A stretch of DNA of 64,000 nucleotides, taken from contig NC_088299.1 in the NCBI RefSeq assembly GCF_032854445.1, forward strand, positions 14,749,608 through 14,813,607, given 5' to 3'. The translations under genes were made by a program, and so were the position numbers. The notes under the pieces were generated by a model. The model worked only from the letters and a program-made list of their open reading frames with translations, searched no databases and had not been told where the DNA came from. Origin of the DNA: Liolophura sinensis. Lineage: Eukaryota; Mollusca; Polyplacophora; Chitonida; Chitonidae. Shown here piece after piece: positions 34,406 to 49,283 of the stretch (the first letter of the stretch is position 1; each line of letters begins with the position of its first letter).

Positions 34406-36356
34406 TGATTTTGAAATCCTTTGCGCAGTCTTTGAAGACCGCTTGTCTCCCACCAATATCGTTCAAGTATATGTACATCACACTCGGGGTTTCTTCCACC
34501 TCTAAAACTGAGGGCCATAATATTTACAGGTGAAAAATTCTTCAGCGTAATGTTAAAACAACACCAATTTTATATGTTACAGGCAATCTAATGCTAAGAA
34601 ATCCAGAAATGGAAGAAAAGCAAAATAGAAAATCTACCTTTTTGTTGTGTTCAATCTTAATACTGTTTATTGTTTTCCTATATTTCAAGGCTTTCCAGTG
34701 ACATAAAAACATCTTTAACAGAAACAATATCTATCTCTATCTCTTTTATCGATAAAGGTAGAATAGTCCAACTGTATCATGTGACCTGTCAAAAATGTTA
34801 GGCATCTATTTTTGATCGCATTTACTGTAACATCTGCATCTGAAAAAGGCTGATGATGTCATCTGTGCTTGTGGAACAGAATGAGACAGATGATAGGTAA
34901 ATTAATGTCAACAAAGGTTGCCAAACATTTTTCACAAGTCACATGGTACGAGAGGATTATTTTTATCTTCAATGACAAAAGAATCCAAACTCGAAACTCT
35001 CCTAGTGCTGGCAGTCCACCTTTCCCACAAATTAGATGGTTTTTCAGTTTTATTGTTATTTTAAACCCACCAGCAACATTGAAAATAGGTTCATTCAGCC
35101 TGTAAAATAAAAAAAGTTAAATTGGTGTGGCCTAAACAACAATCAAGTGAAGAACTATTTTAAATGGGGAATCTTTGCTGGCTAAGTGGTCTACAGTGCC
35201 TCATTTCCCACCACGACCAGTTATGTTGACCCTTGCACAGGCTGTAGCTTTTGCATCAGGTTTGTCAGACTCAGGGGAACAGCAGTGGCATTCATTAATC
35301 TGACCTACATCACAGGAGTGAAACCATCTAGAAAGACTTAAAGTTTTTCAGCCACATTTGTAAATAGAAAAACTGTAAAACTTTAATATTTCTGTCTTTG
35401 TGCATGTTGGGTAGTGAGACAGTTTATCTCCATTAGTAAGCATACAAGTGGAGAGCTGGTGGCTTGAAGGCACCCAGTGCAGTAGTGCAAGTTAGAGTAC
35501 AGGGGTCTCTGTGTATTTATGACAGAAACTCTGGTTGTGAAGAAATCTAGTTTACCTTGTACATGTACACTTCACACACACAAAAAATCTTAAGTGACTA
35601 TAGTGGGTGGCTGAATCAGTCAGATTCAAGCTAAATGTGTCTCTTGAAAAATGCTAATCCTTAGGTGAAATACAGTATTTAAAGTAATCATGTAGGCCTG
35701 TACATGTCACAATTGGTAGGCCTACATACCTATCAAATTATAACCTAGAATATATGGTGGTAGTTCTCATGCGGAATTCAAGCATATCAATTTCACTCTG
35801 GTTATAATCTGTATTTGGATTCAGTTAGTCACTTTGATTGATGACAGCATTTTATGTATAATTCTGAAAGAACATTTGAATTGAGATTTTATGTAGTGGT
35901 GAGAATGGTAATGTGTTATGTTTTTCACGTGCGATGAAATTCAAATGAAATGAATGGTGATATGTGTCGTTTACCACAGCGATGAAATTCATTTGGATGA
36001 AGATGTATGCTCAGATTCATATATGCAGCTCTATACGTGTAATTCGTCGCTAGTTCCAGTTTTGGAAGAGTGATCGAGTATTCACCGAATCTCACCATTT
36101 ACGAATGTCGACTAGATTTCGTCGCTGCTCTTGTTTTATGCCCCATGCTGTAGTCTTACATTTTATACATTCGTCATACGTCCAATATAAGAAAAGGAGT
36201 TGAAGTCCTTCGAGGCTATCACGCCTACGATATTCATTCAATAGCCGCTCTGTCATTTGGTTTTAGTGTACTCCATAATCGCATTCAAGCTGCGAGCAAG
36301 TGTAAATGAGAACTTTTGACATTTCAGAGCACGTGTAGTTGTTATGGTGTTTTCTG

Positions 36357-36393
36357 ATTGGACCGAAATGATGACGTCATCGGTTGTATAAAA
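36357..36393 (+). promoter_or_regulatory. Compact promoter of the C1orf50-family gene: inverted CCAAT, CRE, TATA
   Basis: ATTGG (inverted CCAAT) at 36357-36361, a full CRE palindrome TGACGTCA at 36372-36379 and TATAAAA at 36387-36393 are in the canonical order. Transcription would then start near 36420, about 90 nt before the ATG at 36508. CCAAT boxes bind NF-Y and CREs bind CREB/ATF factors. The arrangement is seen in the sequence; its activity is inferred. Confidence 0.75.
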
Positions 36394-36507
36394 TCCTCTG
36401 CCTCCATTTCGCTCGGTCATTTTCGTTTGATAGAGACAGGGGAAAGGGTAAACCTGTGTGCAGCAGTTGTGTTTATCCCTGACTTTTTTTACACACAGAG
36501 TGCAAAT

Positions 36508-41634
<5,127 letters not shown>

Positions 41635-42598
41635 GACCAGTTGGTTTAGGTTCATAAGACTTTAACTGTGATTGTGGTTTGGTCAGTATATAGGCTGATA
41701 AAAGCCATGATCCACTTTCCTCTTGTTACTGGATATAAATCTACTTGTACTAACAACATACATAACAACATCACCACCTGTGGTTTACACTACTACTGTC
41801 AAAGAAAGGAACCAATTCCGCATCGATGTAAGGGAATATATTTCAAGAAATGGTAGACCGAATTTTTGCTAAGAGAACCCCAGAATTCATTAACTTAGTT
41901 TGTAACCAGTACACTGTATTTATGAAGTCGAGCTGGTCATAGTGAGAAAAAAGTGATGGACAACACATTTGTGGTTGGTTGTGTCATCTAGCGCTTGTTG
42001 AAGACCAACTGACTTCCACCAGCATGGAGTGCATATGTGGGAAGGTTTGTCAGTAACTTGCCAAATGTTGGAGGATTTTCCCTGGGCTCATCGATTTCCT
42101 CCACCCTGAAAATTGACTGCCATTGTGTCAATGAAGAATTTCTGTTTATGGCATTAAAAAGAAGTAAGATATATGAAAGCAGTTGTTGAAGTACATTTGA
42201 CTGAAAATGTGTAGCAGAGTATCCAGGGATCGTTTTTGCTGAAATTCTGATACTTGTGTGGTCATTTTATTTACAGTAATCAGCAACCATGTGTTAACAT
42301 GCTGTAACAGGTTCTCCCAGGAGGATTGCATACCTTTGACCTGTAGGTCAGATGGTCAGTCCCAAAATTCTGATCATCGTTACATAAGAGTGAAGTACAT
42401 GTATTCAAGATCATGATTATGTAAAACACAAATAACTATTAGAAAAATAAATATGTTATGGTAATGATGAGATCATGCTAAGAACTTCTTATAATGAGCG
42501 AAGCAAGATTTGATGTGTGTTCACTCTATAGTCTGTCAGTGTCCTTACGGCTCATCGGCAGTGGAATGGTACAGAGAGATGTAATATACATGTATATC

Positions 42599-43077
42599 GG
42601 GTGGGCATAAAAAAATGGGCCGTACTTTGATGCTGCATTGCTCTATTATCCTTTGTTCAAACCCTTTCAACTTTAAACGTTTAAATGGCATGATTTTGTT
42701 AATATAGTGACCAATTTTCAAGGTCATAGCTGGAGTAGTCTGTACACAGGGTTAAAATGAAAACATAGCCTAAAAAACTCACTTTCCGGTGACCCACATT
42801 TGCTGAATCAAGGTGATTTTCTTTGCGGCAGACAAGGAATTGATCACCTTTCCAAGTAAAACAAGGTAGAACATCATTTTGAAATGTCCGGAACATGCGT
42901 TTTTGACTCTATTTTGATTTTGGTCCCTGGAACAGAAATCTTAAAGAATGAAATTGAAATTTGGTCTGTATGCTTAGGACATAATGGCTTTTGAGTGTGT
43001 ACATTTTTAGAAGCTGACATAATAGGGTTTTGGATATATTGAGTGTCAAAGTATGGCCCAGTTTTTTAGGCCCACCC
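42599..43077. mobile_element. Non-autonomous DNA-transposon-like element, ~35-bp terminal inverted repeats
   Basis: The left end GGGTGGGCATAAAAAAATGG continues GCCGTACTTTGA. The right end is its imperfect complement, finishing GGCCCACCC at 43077. Total length is 479 bp with no transposase frame, so it is MITE-like. Target duplications are not clear. Confidence 0.78.
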
Positions 43078-43512
43078 AATGTATGGTTAATGAAACAATG
43101 TTTTTATTTTTAACTAAGGCTGGAGGCCAACTTGTATCTCACATGTAAATAGCTAATTTCATTCCTGCTCATGAACTCTATTTTATGCCAGGTGAATAAT
43201 TTATGTCATAACCAGAGTGCAGTTTTTATGTGTATGTGCAACACTACATGTATGGATATACTGGTATTAAACAGTGTCAGTGTTGCAAAGTGTTTGTAAG
43301 GAGTCTTGTTTTGGTTTACAGGATGTATACAGTGTATGTGTGTATGTATACGATAATGAATGTATGGATATCCATCGATACCTTTTAGATTGTTACAATA
43401 AAAGAATTCAAAGTCATAGAATTCAAAACGCTGTGCTTTCTCATCTACATATAGATCAATGAAATTACAGCTCCCTTTGTGATTTGTTTGTGAATTCTGT
43501 GTCATTTATTCT

Positions 43513-43774
43513 TTAGTATTTATTTGGTTGGTATTTTATGCTGTACTCAAGAATATTTCACTTATACAATGGTGGCCAGCATTATGGTGAAGGAAACCCG
43601 TCAGAACCTGAGGAACACCCACGATCATCCCTGTTGTTGGCAGACCTTCCCGCATACAACAGGAGAGGAAACCATCATGAGCTGGATTTGAACTTGCAGC
43701 GACTGTTTTGGAGCGAGGCCCTTGGGTTATTTTACTGCAGTAGCATGCTAATCACTAGGCCACAGCGGCACCCC
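43513..43774 (-). mobile_element. SINE family A, full length, diverged
   Basis: Tail (TATTTATTTGGTTGGTATTT), CACTTATACAATGGTGGCCA, GGAGAGGAAACCATCATGAG and a tRNA-like head near CACTAGGCCACAGCGGC. Confidence 0.82.
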
Positions 43775-43869
43775 TTATGTATAGTGGTGGTAGTGAGTAA
43801 CCATAAATCTGTTCAATTAAATCTTAAAAATTGACTTCAACGTTCAGTTTAATTGAATTAGGATATTCA

Positions 43870-44035
43870 TTTGATTTGTTTATTTTATTAGGTGTTTTGT
43901 TTATTTGATTAGGTGTTTTATCCCACGCTTAACAAAATTTCACTTTTGGGAGGGTCTAAACCAAGCAGAGCCTCGGGTAACCCACAACCATGCACAGGTT
44001 GCTGTCAGGCTTTCCAGTGGCTTCTTTCAGAGGCA
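43870..44035 (-). mobile_element. SINE family A, left part of a copy split by the Penelope-like element
   Basis: It contains GGTGTTTTATCCCACGC, CCCACAACCATGCACAGGTT and GCTGTCAGGCTTTCC, i.e. tail and body. The expected next block (CGGCCGGAGAGGAAGCC...) is absent here and appears in diverged form beyond the retroelement at about 46590-46690. Confidence 0.7.
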
Positions 44036-44106
44036 TTTAGGAATTGGGATGGTATAGATTGACAGAGGCATTACTTAAGGATAACAACTCCTGGATTTAT
44101 TATGTT

Positions 44107-44146
44107 GGTGACGTTTCGATGTGGGTTCTTACATCGTTATCAAACC
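44107..44146 (-). ncRNA. Hammerhead-ribozyme-like fold in the left PLE copy
   Basis: On the minus strand GGT, TTGATAA, the stem CGATGT/ACATCG, AAACGTC and ACC follow in the order of a type I hammerhead (stem I, CUGAUGA box, stem II, GAAAC..GUC). PLEs are known to carry hammerhead motifs in their terminal copies. Two core positions differ (C3 to U, G8 to A) and stem III is essentially absent, so activity as a monomer is doubtful. Confidence 0.4.
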
Positions 44147-44252
44147 ATAAGAACATACAGAGATACAAGACAACATATATACAGTAAGAGAGTGAGTGGT
44201 GTCAAAAACAGGCAACAATGTAACATAGATAATAACTTCAGGGTTAATGGCT

Positions 44253-46135
44253 TCAGGGTTTAAGGCGGTCACTGTCTAATCTGATGAGGTCATTGTAGGC
44301 ACTCGGTAGGTGGTACCCGCTGTCTCGGTTAAGCTGTGGATTATGTCGTCGGATCATGATCGCTTCCATCAGTTTCCTTCTTTCATAGTCTGACTGGTTG
44401 TTTTGTAGGGTATGAACTGTGTTCCAATGGAGTTGGTTTTCTGGATGGGCTCTGATGTGGTCACTGAGGGCTGATTTTCCATCTAATTTTTCTACTGAGG
44501 CTTTGTGCTCTGCAATTCTGATACTGAGTGGTCTACCGGTTCCTCCAATGCATTGCTGTTGACAATCACAATTAATGCAGTACACAGATCCTTTGGGTTC
44601 TTCCCTATGGGTTGGCTGTTTCTTTCCATTGGCTATGAGTAGGGTTTTAAGGTTAGAGGCGGAGGTAAACGTTGTTTGTATGTTCAGTTTGTCATGCAGG
44701 AGTCTTCTTATCTGGTATCTTGGGGTGCCTATATACGGAATGGTTATATATATATTGGGGTGGTCGAGTCTCGTTGCTCTGGTCTTGTTAGCCGGATTGA
44801 GGGTTTTGCTAATCGTTCTCTCCACTAATTGTGGGGGGGTATCGGTTTTGGGTGGTGAAGGCTGTTTTGCTGTGATTTATTTCTTCTTGGAGGTTGATGC
44901 TGGATATCTGTAGGGCTCGTTTTGTTAGGGTAGATATTATTCCTCTCTTGATCCGATTAGGTTGGTTAGATTGGTAATTCACGTATTGGTCTGAGTGTGT
45001 GGGTTTGCGGTATACTGAAGTGAGGAGTTTGTTGTTCCTCTTGCTAATAAGTACGTCCAGAAACGGTATGGTTTTGTTGCATTCTTGTTCCATGGTGAAC
45101 TGTATCCTGTTGTTCTGGGTGTTGAGGTGGTCAAGTAGGGACTGGGGGTTGTCAGTCTTGTTTAGTGCTACAAATGTGTCCTCTACCTTACGGAACCAAC
45201 ACAACGGTTTGATGGGGCTTGCAGCTAAGGCTTTGTTCTCAAATTCTGTCATGTATATTTCGGAGATAAGTTGTGATAGGGGGGATCCCATCGGTAAACC
45301 GTGGAGTTGTTCATATATGTCATCCCCCCACGTGAAATAGGTGGAATGCATACACGAGTCCAGAAGGCTGATAATGCTGTCAGGTTTCATGGCTGTGTTG
45401 AGAGGGTGTTGTCTGCTGTTCAGCTTCTGTCTTATGATGTCTAGGGATTCTTCTCTAGGGATATTGGTGAATAGGTCGATGACGTCGTAACTGATCAGTT
45501 GGGCTGTGCCTGGAATGTCTTTAATTTTGTTACAAAATTCTGCTGAGTCTTTGATGTAAGATTTGGAAGTTTTGCCCAGAGGTGTTAGGAGTTTAGTGAG
45601 GTACTGTGCCGTGTTGTAGTGGACAGTGCCTCTGGAGCAGATCTGGAGTCGGGCTTTGATCAGGTTCTTATGAACTTTGATAGTTGCCCTGGCGTAAGGT
45701 GCTCTGGGGTGCGTTGTGTTGAGCTTTGGTACAGTTGGATGTCGATTTCATTGCTGTTCTGCAGGGCTTTGAGTTTTGCCCTAAATTCTCTTTCTAGTTT
45801 CGTTGTGGGGTCTTTGGTTATTTGCCTGTATGTCGTTGTGTCGCTGAGCATGTCGTTGACTAGTTGGTTGAATTTTTTCTTGTCAAGTATAACTGTGGCT
45901 CTTCCTTTGTCTGCAGGGGCGATGGCGATGGTATTATCGGTGCGTAGGTTCTTGATGGCCGTTCTTTCTTCTCAGGTGATATTTGGTTTTTGCTTGGGTG
46001 CTTTGATGAGAATGTCGCTGATTTAGTGTTGGATGTAATCAACATTACCTCCAGGGGCGAGTTGTTGAAGACCTTTTTCTATAGCTGACATAAAATCATC
46101 TCTGGGGATTTTGTTCTGGGTAGGAATATAGTTCG
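44253..46135 (-). pseudogene. PLE reverse transcriptase / GIY-YIG endonuclease, broken
   Basis: Reading right to left: IPRDDFMSAIEKGLQQL and ADKGRATVILDKKKFNQLV, with in-frame stops; LSDTTTYRQITKDP; YLTKLLTPLGKTSKSYI; RT motif A in SYDVIDLFTNIPREESLD (catalytic Asp kept); GLPMGSPLSQLISEIYM; the motif C position reads RKVEDTFV where active PLEs have YVDD; FLDVLISKRNNKLLTSVYRK and PTHSDQYVNY. After a frame change comes the endonuclease SVYCINCDCQQQCIGGTGR, SIRIAEHK. Stops, at least two frame changes and the lost first Asp of motif C show that it is inactive. The endonuclease frame (44253-44825) is itself unbroken. Confidence 0.85.
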
Positions 46136-46496
46136 AACCCTTAGCCAGTAATGTCGCTTAAATTGATAACGGTTTTGCTATTGTGACTAGTGGCCCATCC
46201 AGAACACCAACTCCAATGGAACACAGTTCATACCCTACAAAACAACCAGTCAGACTATAAATGAAGGAAACTGCTGGAAGCTATCATGATCCGACGACAC
46301 AAACCACAGCTTAACCGAGACAGCGGGTACCACCTACCGAGCGCCTACAATGACCTCATCAGATTAGACAGTGACCGCCTTAAACCCCGAAGCCATTAAC
46401 CCTGAAGTTATTATCTATGTTACATTGTTGCCTGTTTTTGACACCACTCACTCTCTTACTGTATATATGTTGTCTTGTATCTCTGTATGTTCATAT

Positions 46497-46536
46497 GGTT
46501 TGATAACGATGTAAGAACCTACATCGAAACGTCACC
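46497..46536 (+). ncRNA. Hammerhead-ribozyme-like fold in the right PLE copy
   Basis: Same architecture and same core substitutions as the left copy, on the plus strand. The sole difference in the stem region is one base in stem II/loop (ACCTACATCG instead of ACCCACATCG), which leaves the pairing possible. Confidence 0.4.
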
Positions 46537-46588
46537 AACACAATAAATCCAGGAGTTGTTATCCTTAAGTAATGCCTCTGTCAATCTA

Positions 46589-46690
46589 GGCCTTCCAACG
46601 TATAGGCCACCACTAGAGAGGGGGCCAGCATGAGCTGGACTTGAACTCATAGCAGCTGCATTGGTGAGAGGCTCCTATAGACACTGTGAT
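46589..46690 (-). mobile_element. SINE family A, right part of the split copy
   Basis: GCCTTCCAACGTATAGGCCA, GCCAGCATGAGCTGGACTTG, AACTCATAGCAGCTGCATTG and GTGAGAGGCTCC continue the SINE from the point where the left part (43870-44035) stops. Confidence 0.7.
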
Positions 46691-46755
46691 ATTCACTTGT
46701 GGCAACCCAGGTCCTTGGGGCTTCAATGTGCAGACTTAAATGAACAAGGGCTCAA

Positions 46756-46806
46756 TGTATTCATTTATTTGATTGATGTGTCGCGCCATACTCATTTCAC
46801 TTATAT
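46756..46806 (-). mobile_element. SINE family A, tail fragment
   Basis: ATTCATTTATTTGATTGATG, then CGCGCCATACTCATTTCACTTATAT. The remainder is replaced by the 37-bp array that starts right after it. Confidence 0.65.
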
Positions 46807-46811
46807 AAAAT

Positions 46812-47465
46812 TAACAGTGTACAGATACCTGAGGGATAGCACATCCAGTCACAGTGTACAGATACCTGAGGGATAACACAACCAGTCACAGTGTACAGAT
46901 ACCTGAGGGATAGCACAACCAGTCACTTTGTACAGATACCTAAGGGATAGCACACCCAGTCACAGTGTACAGATACCTGAGGGATAGCACACCCAGTCAC
47001 AGTGTACAGATACCTGAGGGATAACACAACCAGTCACAGTGTACAGATACCTGAGGGATAGCACAACCAGTCACAGTGTACAGATACCTGAGGGATAACA
47101 CAACCAGTCACAGTGTACAGATACCTGAGGGATAGCACAACCAGTCACTTTGTACAGATACCTAAGGGATAGCACAACCAGTCACAGTGTACAGATACCT
47201 GAGGGATAACACAACCAGTCACAGTGTACAGATACCTGAGGGATAGCACACCCAGTCACAGTGTACAGATACCTGAGGGATAACACAACCAGTCACAGTG
47301 TACAGATACCTGAGGGATAACACAACCAGTCACACAACCAGTCACAGTGTACAGATACCTGAGGGATAACACAACCAGTCACAGTGTACAGATACCTGAG
47401 GGATAGCACACCCAGTCACAGTGTACAGATACCTGAGGAATGGCACACCCAGTCACAGCAAACCA
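46812..47465. repeat. 37-bp minisatellite, about 17 copies
   Basis: The unit CACAGTGTACAGATACCTGA continues GGGATAGCACACCCAGT. A marker variant (CACTTTGTACAGATACCTAA) occurs at 46924 and 47146, exactly six units (222 bp) apart, which shows block duplication. A partial unit is inserted near 47332. Confidence 0.93.
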
Positions 47466-47721
47466 ATACCTGAGAGGTAACACCCACAATCACAGAACAC
47501 AGATCCCTGACAGGCATAGTATGCAGACTTTCACAAGATTGTGTTAAAAAAACAGAAACTGTCAATATAACTATAAATGTCCACACATATTAATATTGAT
47601 TGAGAAAAGTTTAATGTCAAATCACTGGCCTGTTCCACCAGAAATAAATCATGGTTTTATGTCCCGTTACATACAAAGGTATGTTAATAAATATCGGTAT
47701 GAAATAAATGAAAAGCAAATT

Positions 47722-47925
47722 TATTGAAATGATTGGTGTTTTACACTGTACTCAAGAACATTTCACTTACACAACACTGGCCAGCATTATGATGGGAGGA
47801 AACCAGGCAGAGCCCAGGGGAAACCTACCACAATCTGTAAGCTGCTGGCAAACATTCCAGCCTAGAACCACAGAGGAAGCTAGCATGAGCTGGACTTGAA
47901 CTCACAGCCACCGTAGCAAAGCAAA
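47722..47925 (-). mobile_element. SINE family A in the TADA2A 3' region
   Basis: Tail near ATTGGTGTTTTACACTGTAC, then CCAGCATTATGATGGGAGGA, CAGAGCCCAGGGGAAACC and GCTAGCATGAGCTGGACTTG up to a partial head. It has the same orientation as TADA2A and starts about 25 bp after the TADA2A stop. Its tail holds AATAAA on the minus strand (47725-47720). Confidence 0.82.
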
Positions 47926-47949
47926 TTTAAAATGTTACAGTAGCTCAGG

Positions 47950-49263
47950 TCATATGGAGTCTTTCCTTATTACGCCTTGGCTTAAGAGAAAGTCATACAA
48001 CCTTCTGGTTTTATTCACATCGATCTTTATGAGAGCCCTTGCCTGTGCAAGTTTCAAACTGCCGACCTTTTTACACTCGGCCACAAGAATGGATTTGAAC
48101 TCATTATATGCCTCAGGGACCAGCCGAACAGATGAGCACAGTTCTTTCTCTTCCTCATTCAGTTTCTCAAAGCCTGGAAGTCCGACAATGTCGAGGGGAG
48201 GAGCTGATTTCCTTGGCACTGACGGATGAGTAACAGGGAAGTACTTGACGCCATTGCTGAGGGCAGCCTGTTTCTGCAGCCAGGATTGGCATGCCGTCTC
48301 ATCCTGGATGTGATCAAGAATGTCACTAAGCATGTGACGTTTCGACCGCTCCAATTCTCGTCTCAGTTTCAGGTGATTGTACACTTTCATATGTCTCAGC
48401 TGTGTGAGTCCATTTTCCCGGAACTCTTGCAGATGTTCCACCTCTCGCTTCAGTTCCTCCTTGTAGTTGAAGCCTTCCAAGTACTTATCAAAGTCTGAGG
48501 GTGGCACCAGCCTCATTACTGCCCTCAGAGGGTCCATGTAACGACGTAACGTTTTCTCAAATCTGCGCTCATGGACAGAGAGCTTTTTGTAGTTTATTAG
48601 ACCATAGGAGCGCACAATCCTCTTGCGTCTGTGCCTCTCCATCAAACAGCTCTGATACACCTGTAGCGCGGCCAGTTTCAGCTGCTCCTCCAGGATGTCC
48701 TCTTCGTTCTCCTCCAGGGTGATGTTCCGCAGGTCGAGCTCCACAAAGTTGTCATGTTCTGAGGTGAACTCGGAACGTGCAGCCATATAGCCTGCCATTT
48801 CAATGCACAACGCTGATGATTCTAGAGGTCGTGGTGGGTCATCTGACAGCTTAAAGACAATGGGCAGAGGTTTGGGCTGAAATTCTGGCTCAGGGAATGC
48901 TGGTAACGGGGTGGCAGGATGATTGATATAACAGTGTGTGTAGTGCCGCTCACATTCCTCTGGACTTTTGGATGAGATCTGAGCAGCAATGTCGGCCCAG
49001 TTACCAAGCCCACAGTCAGACACAGCCTTCAGAAGATCAGACTCCTCTGCTGCTGTCCAGTGATCCTCAAATAACGCGAAGTCTGTCTTAATAATCTCAT
49101 AATCATGGTTGCTGTAGTGACTGTCATTTTCAAACCCCTGAGCAAAACAATGCAAACAAAGAAGGGTGGTCGGAGTCATGCAGACGCCACACCTGATGTA
49201 GGGCTCTGATAATGTGGTGTTACAACCCAGGCAAGTCTTGTAATCATCTTCCTCCTCAAACAT
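47950..49263 (-). CDS. TADA2A: Transcriptional adaptor 2-alpha (Ada2a), uninterrupted coding sequence
   Basis: ADA2A is the adaptor subunit that activates GCN5/PCAF acetyltransferase in nuclear ATAC-type complexes. From ATG 49263 the protein has 437 residues (human 443). A ZZ zinc finger has ligands C11, C14, C25, C28, C36, C39, H49 and H53. A SANT domain follows (about 65-115: DHWTAAEESDLLKAV, CGLGNWADIA, SPEECERHYTH). The middle includes DDPPRPLESSALCIEMAGYM and RRKRIVRSYGLINYKK. A C-terminal SWIRM domain (about 355-437) ends SLKLAQARALIKIDVNKTRR, LYDFLLSQG. Nine further codons upstream are open to a GTG, but the ATG fits the human N-terminus better. There is no intron in the coding region, unlike vertebrate TADA2A, and no stop or frame break. 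Confidence 0.94.
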   Translation of the reverse strand: MFEEEDDYKTCLGCNTTLSEPYIRCGVCMTPTTLLCLHCFAQGFENDSHYSNHDYEIIKTDFALFEDHWTAAEESDLLKAVSDCGLGNWADIAAQISSKSPEECERHYTHCYINHPATPLPAFPEPEFQPKPLPIVFKLSDDPPRPLESSALCIEMAGYMAARSEFTSEHDNFVELDLRNITLEENEEDILEEQLKLAALQVYQSCLMERHRRKRIVRSYGLINYKKLSVHERRFEKTLRRYMDPLRAVMRLVPPSDFDKYLEGFNYKEELKREVEHLQEFRENGLTQLRHMKVYNHLKLRRELERSKRHMLSDILDHIQDETACQSWLQKQAALSNGVKYFPVTHPSVPRKSAPPLDIVGLPGFEKLNEEEKELCSSVRLVPEAYNEFKSILVAECKKVGSLKLAQARALIKIDVNKTRRLYDFLLSQGVIRKDSI

Positions 49264-49283
49264 TACCACAGGAGGAATGGTGT

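Larger units (their letters stand above)
28317..36300. other. CAMTA 3' region and intergenic interval with minisatellites
   Basis: No gene could be supported. It contains three tandem arrays (28757-28915, 29781-29900, 31580-32350), a degenerate tRNA-SINE-like patch near 30085-30160 (GCAAGTTCAATCCC), and a family-B SINE tail at 34350-34405. The first 600-700 bp are probably CAMTA 3' UTR, given AATAAA at 28982-28987. Confidence 0.6.
41635..44055. other. Intergenic, repeat-rich
   Basis: No gene seen. It holds a degenerate SINE-like patch (42040-42165), a terminal-inverted-repeat element (42599-43077), a full-length SINE (43513-43774) and the left half of a split SINE (43870-44035). AATAAA at 43395-43400 is one possible end of C1orf50 transcripts. 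Confidence 0.6.
44056..46588 (-). mobile_element. Penelope-like element (PLE), decayed, flanked by an inverted partial copy
   Basis: The minus strand carries PLE reverse-transcriptase and GIY-YIG endonuclease coding sequence. The outer 395 bp at the two ends (44056-44451 and 46194-46588) are near-identical inverted copies, each holding the end of the endonuclease gene and the 3' UTR. This tail-out arrangement of a main copy with a 5'-truncated partner is characteristic of PLE insertions. Both outer ends share AGATTGACAGAGGCATTACT (or its complement). The element is 2.5 kb and 5'-truncated. It interrupts a SINE. Confidence 0.88.

Noticed and set aside
44575..46026. Plus-strand open frames across the Penelope-like element
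   Set aside because: Antisense shadows; the homology to reverse transcriptase and GIY-YIG endonuclease is on the minus strand.
46812..47465. CRISPR-like array
   Set aside because: Units are contiguous 37-bp tandem copies with no unique spacers, in a eukaryotic intergenic region.
48226..48722. Plus-strand open frames opposite TADA2A
   Set aside because: Shadows of the TADA2A coding sequence.
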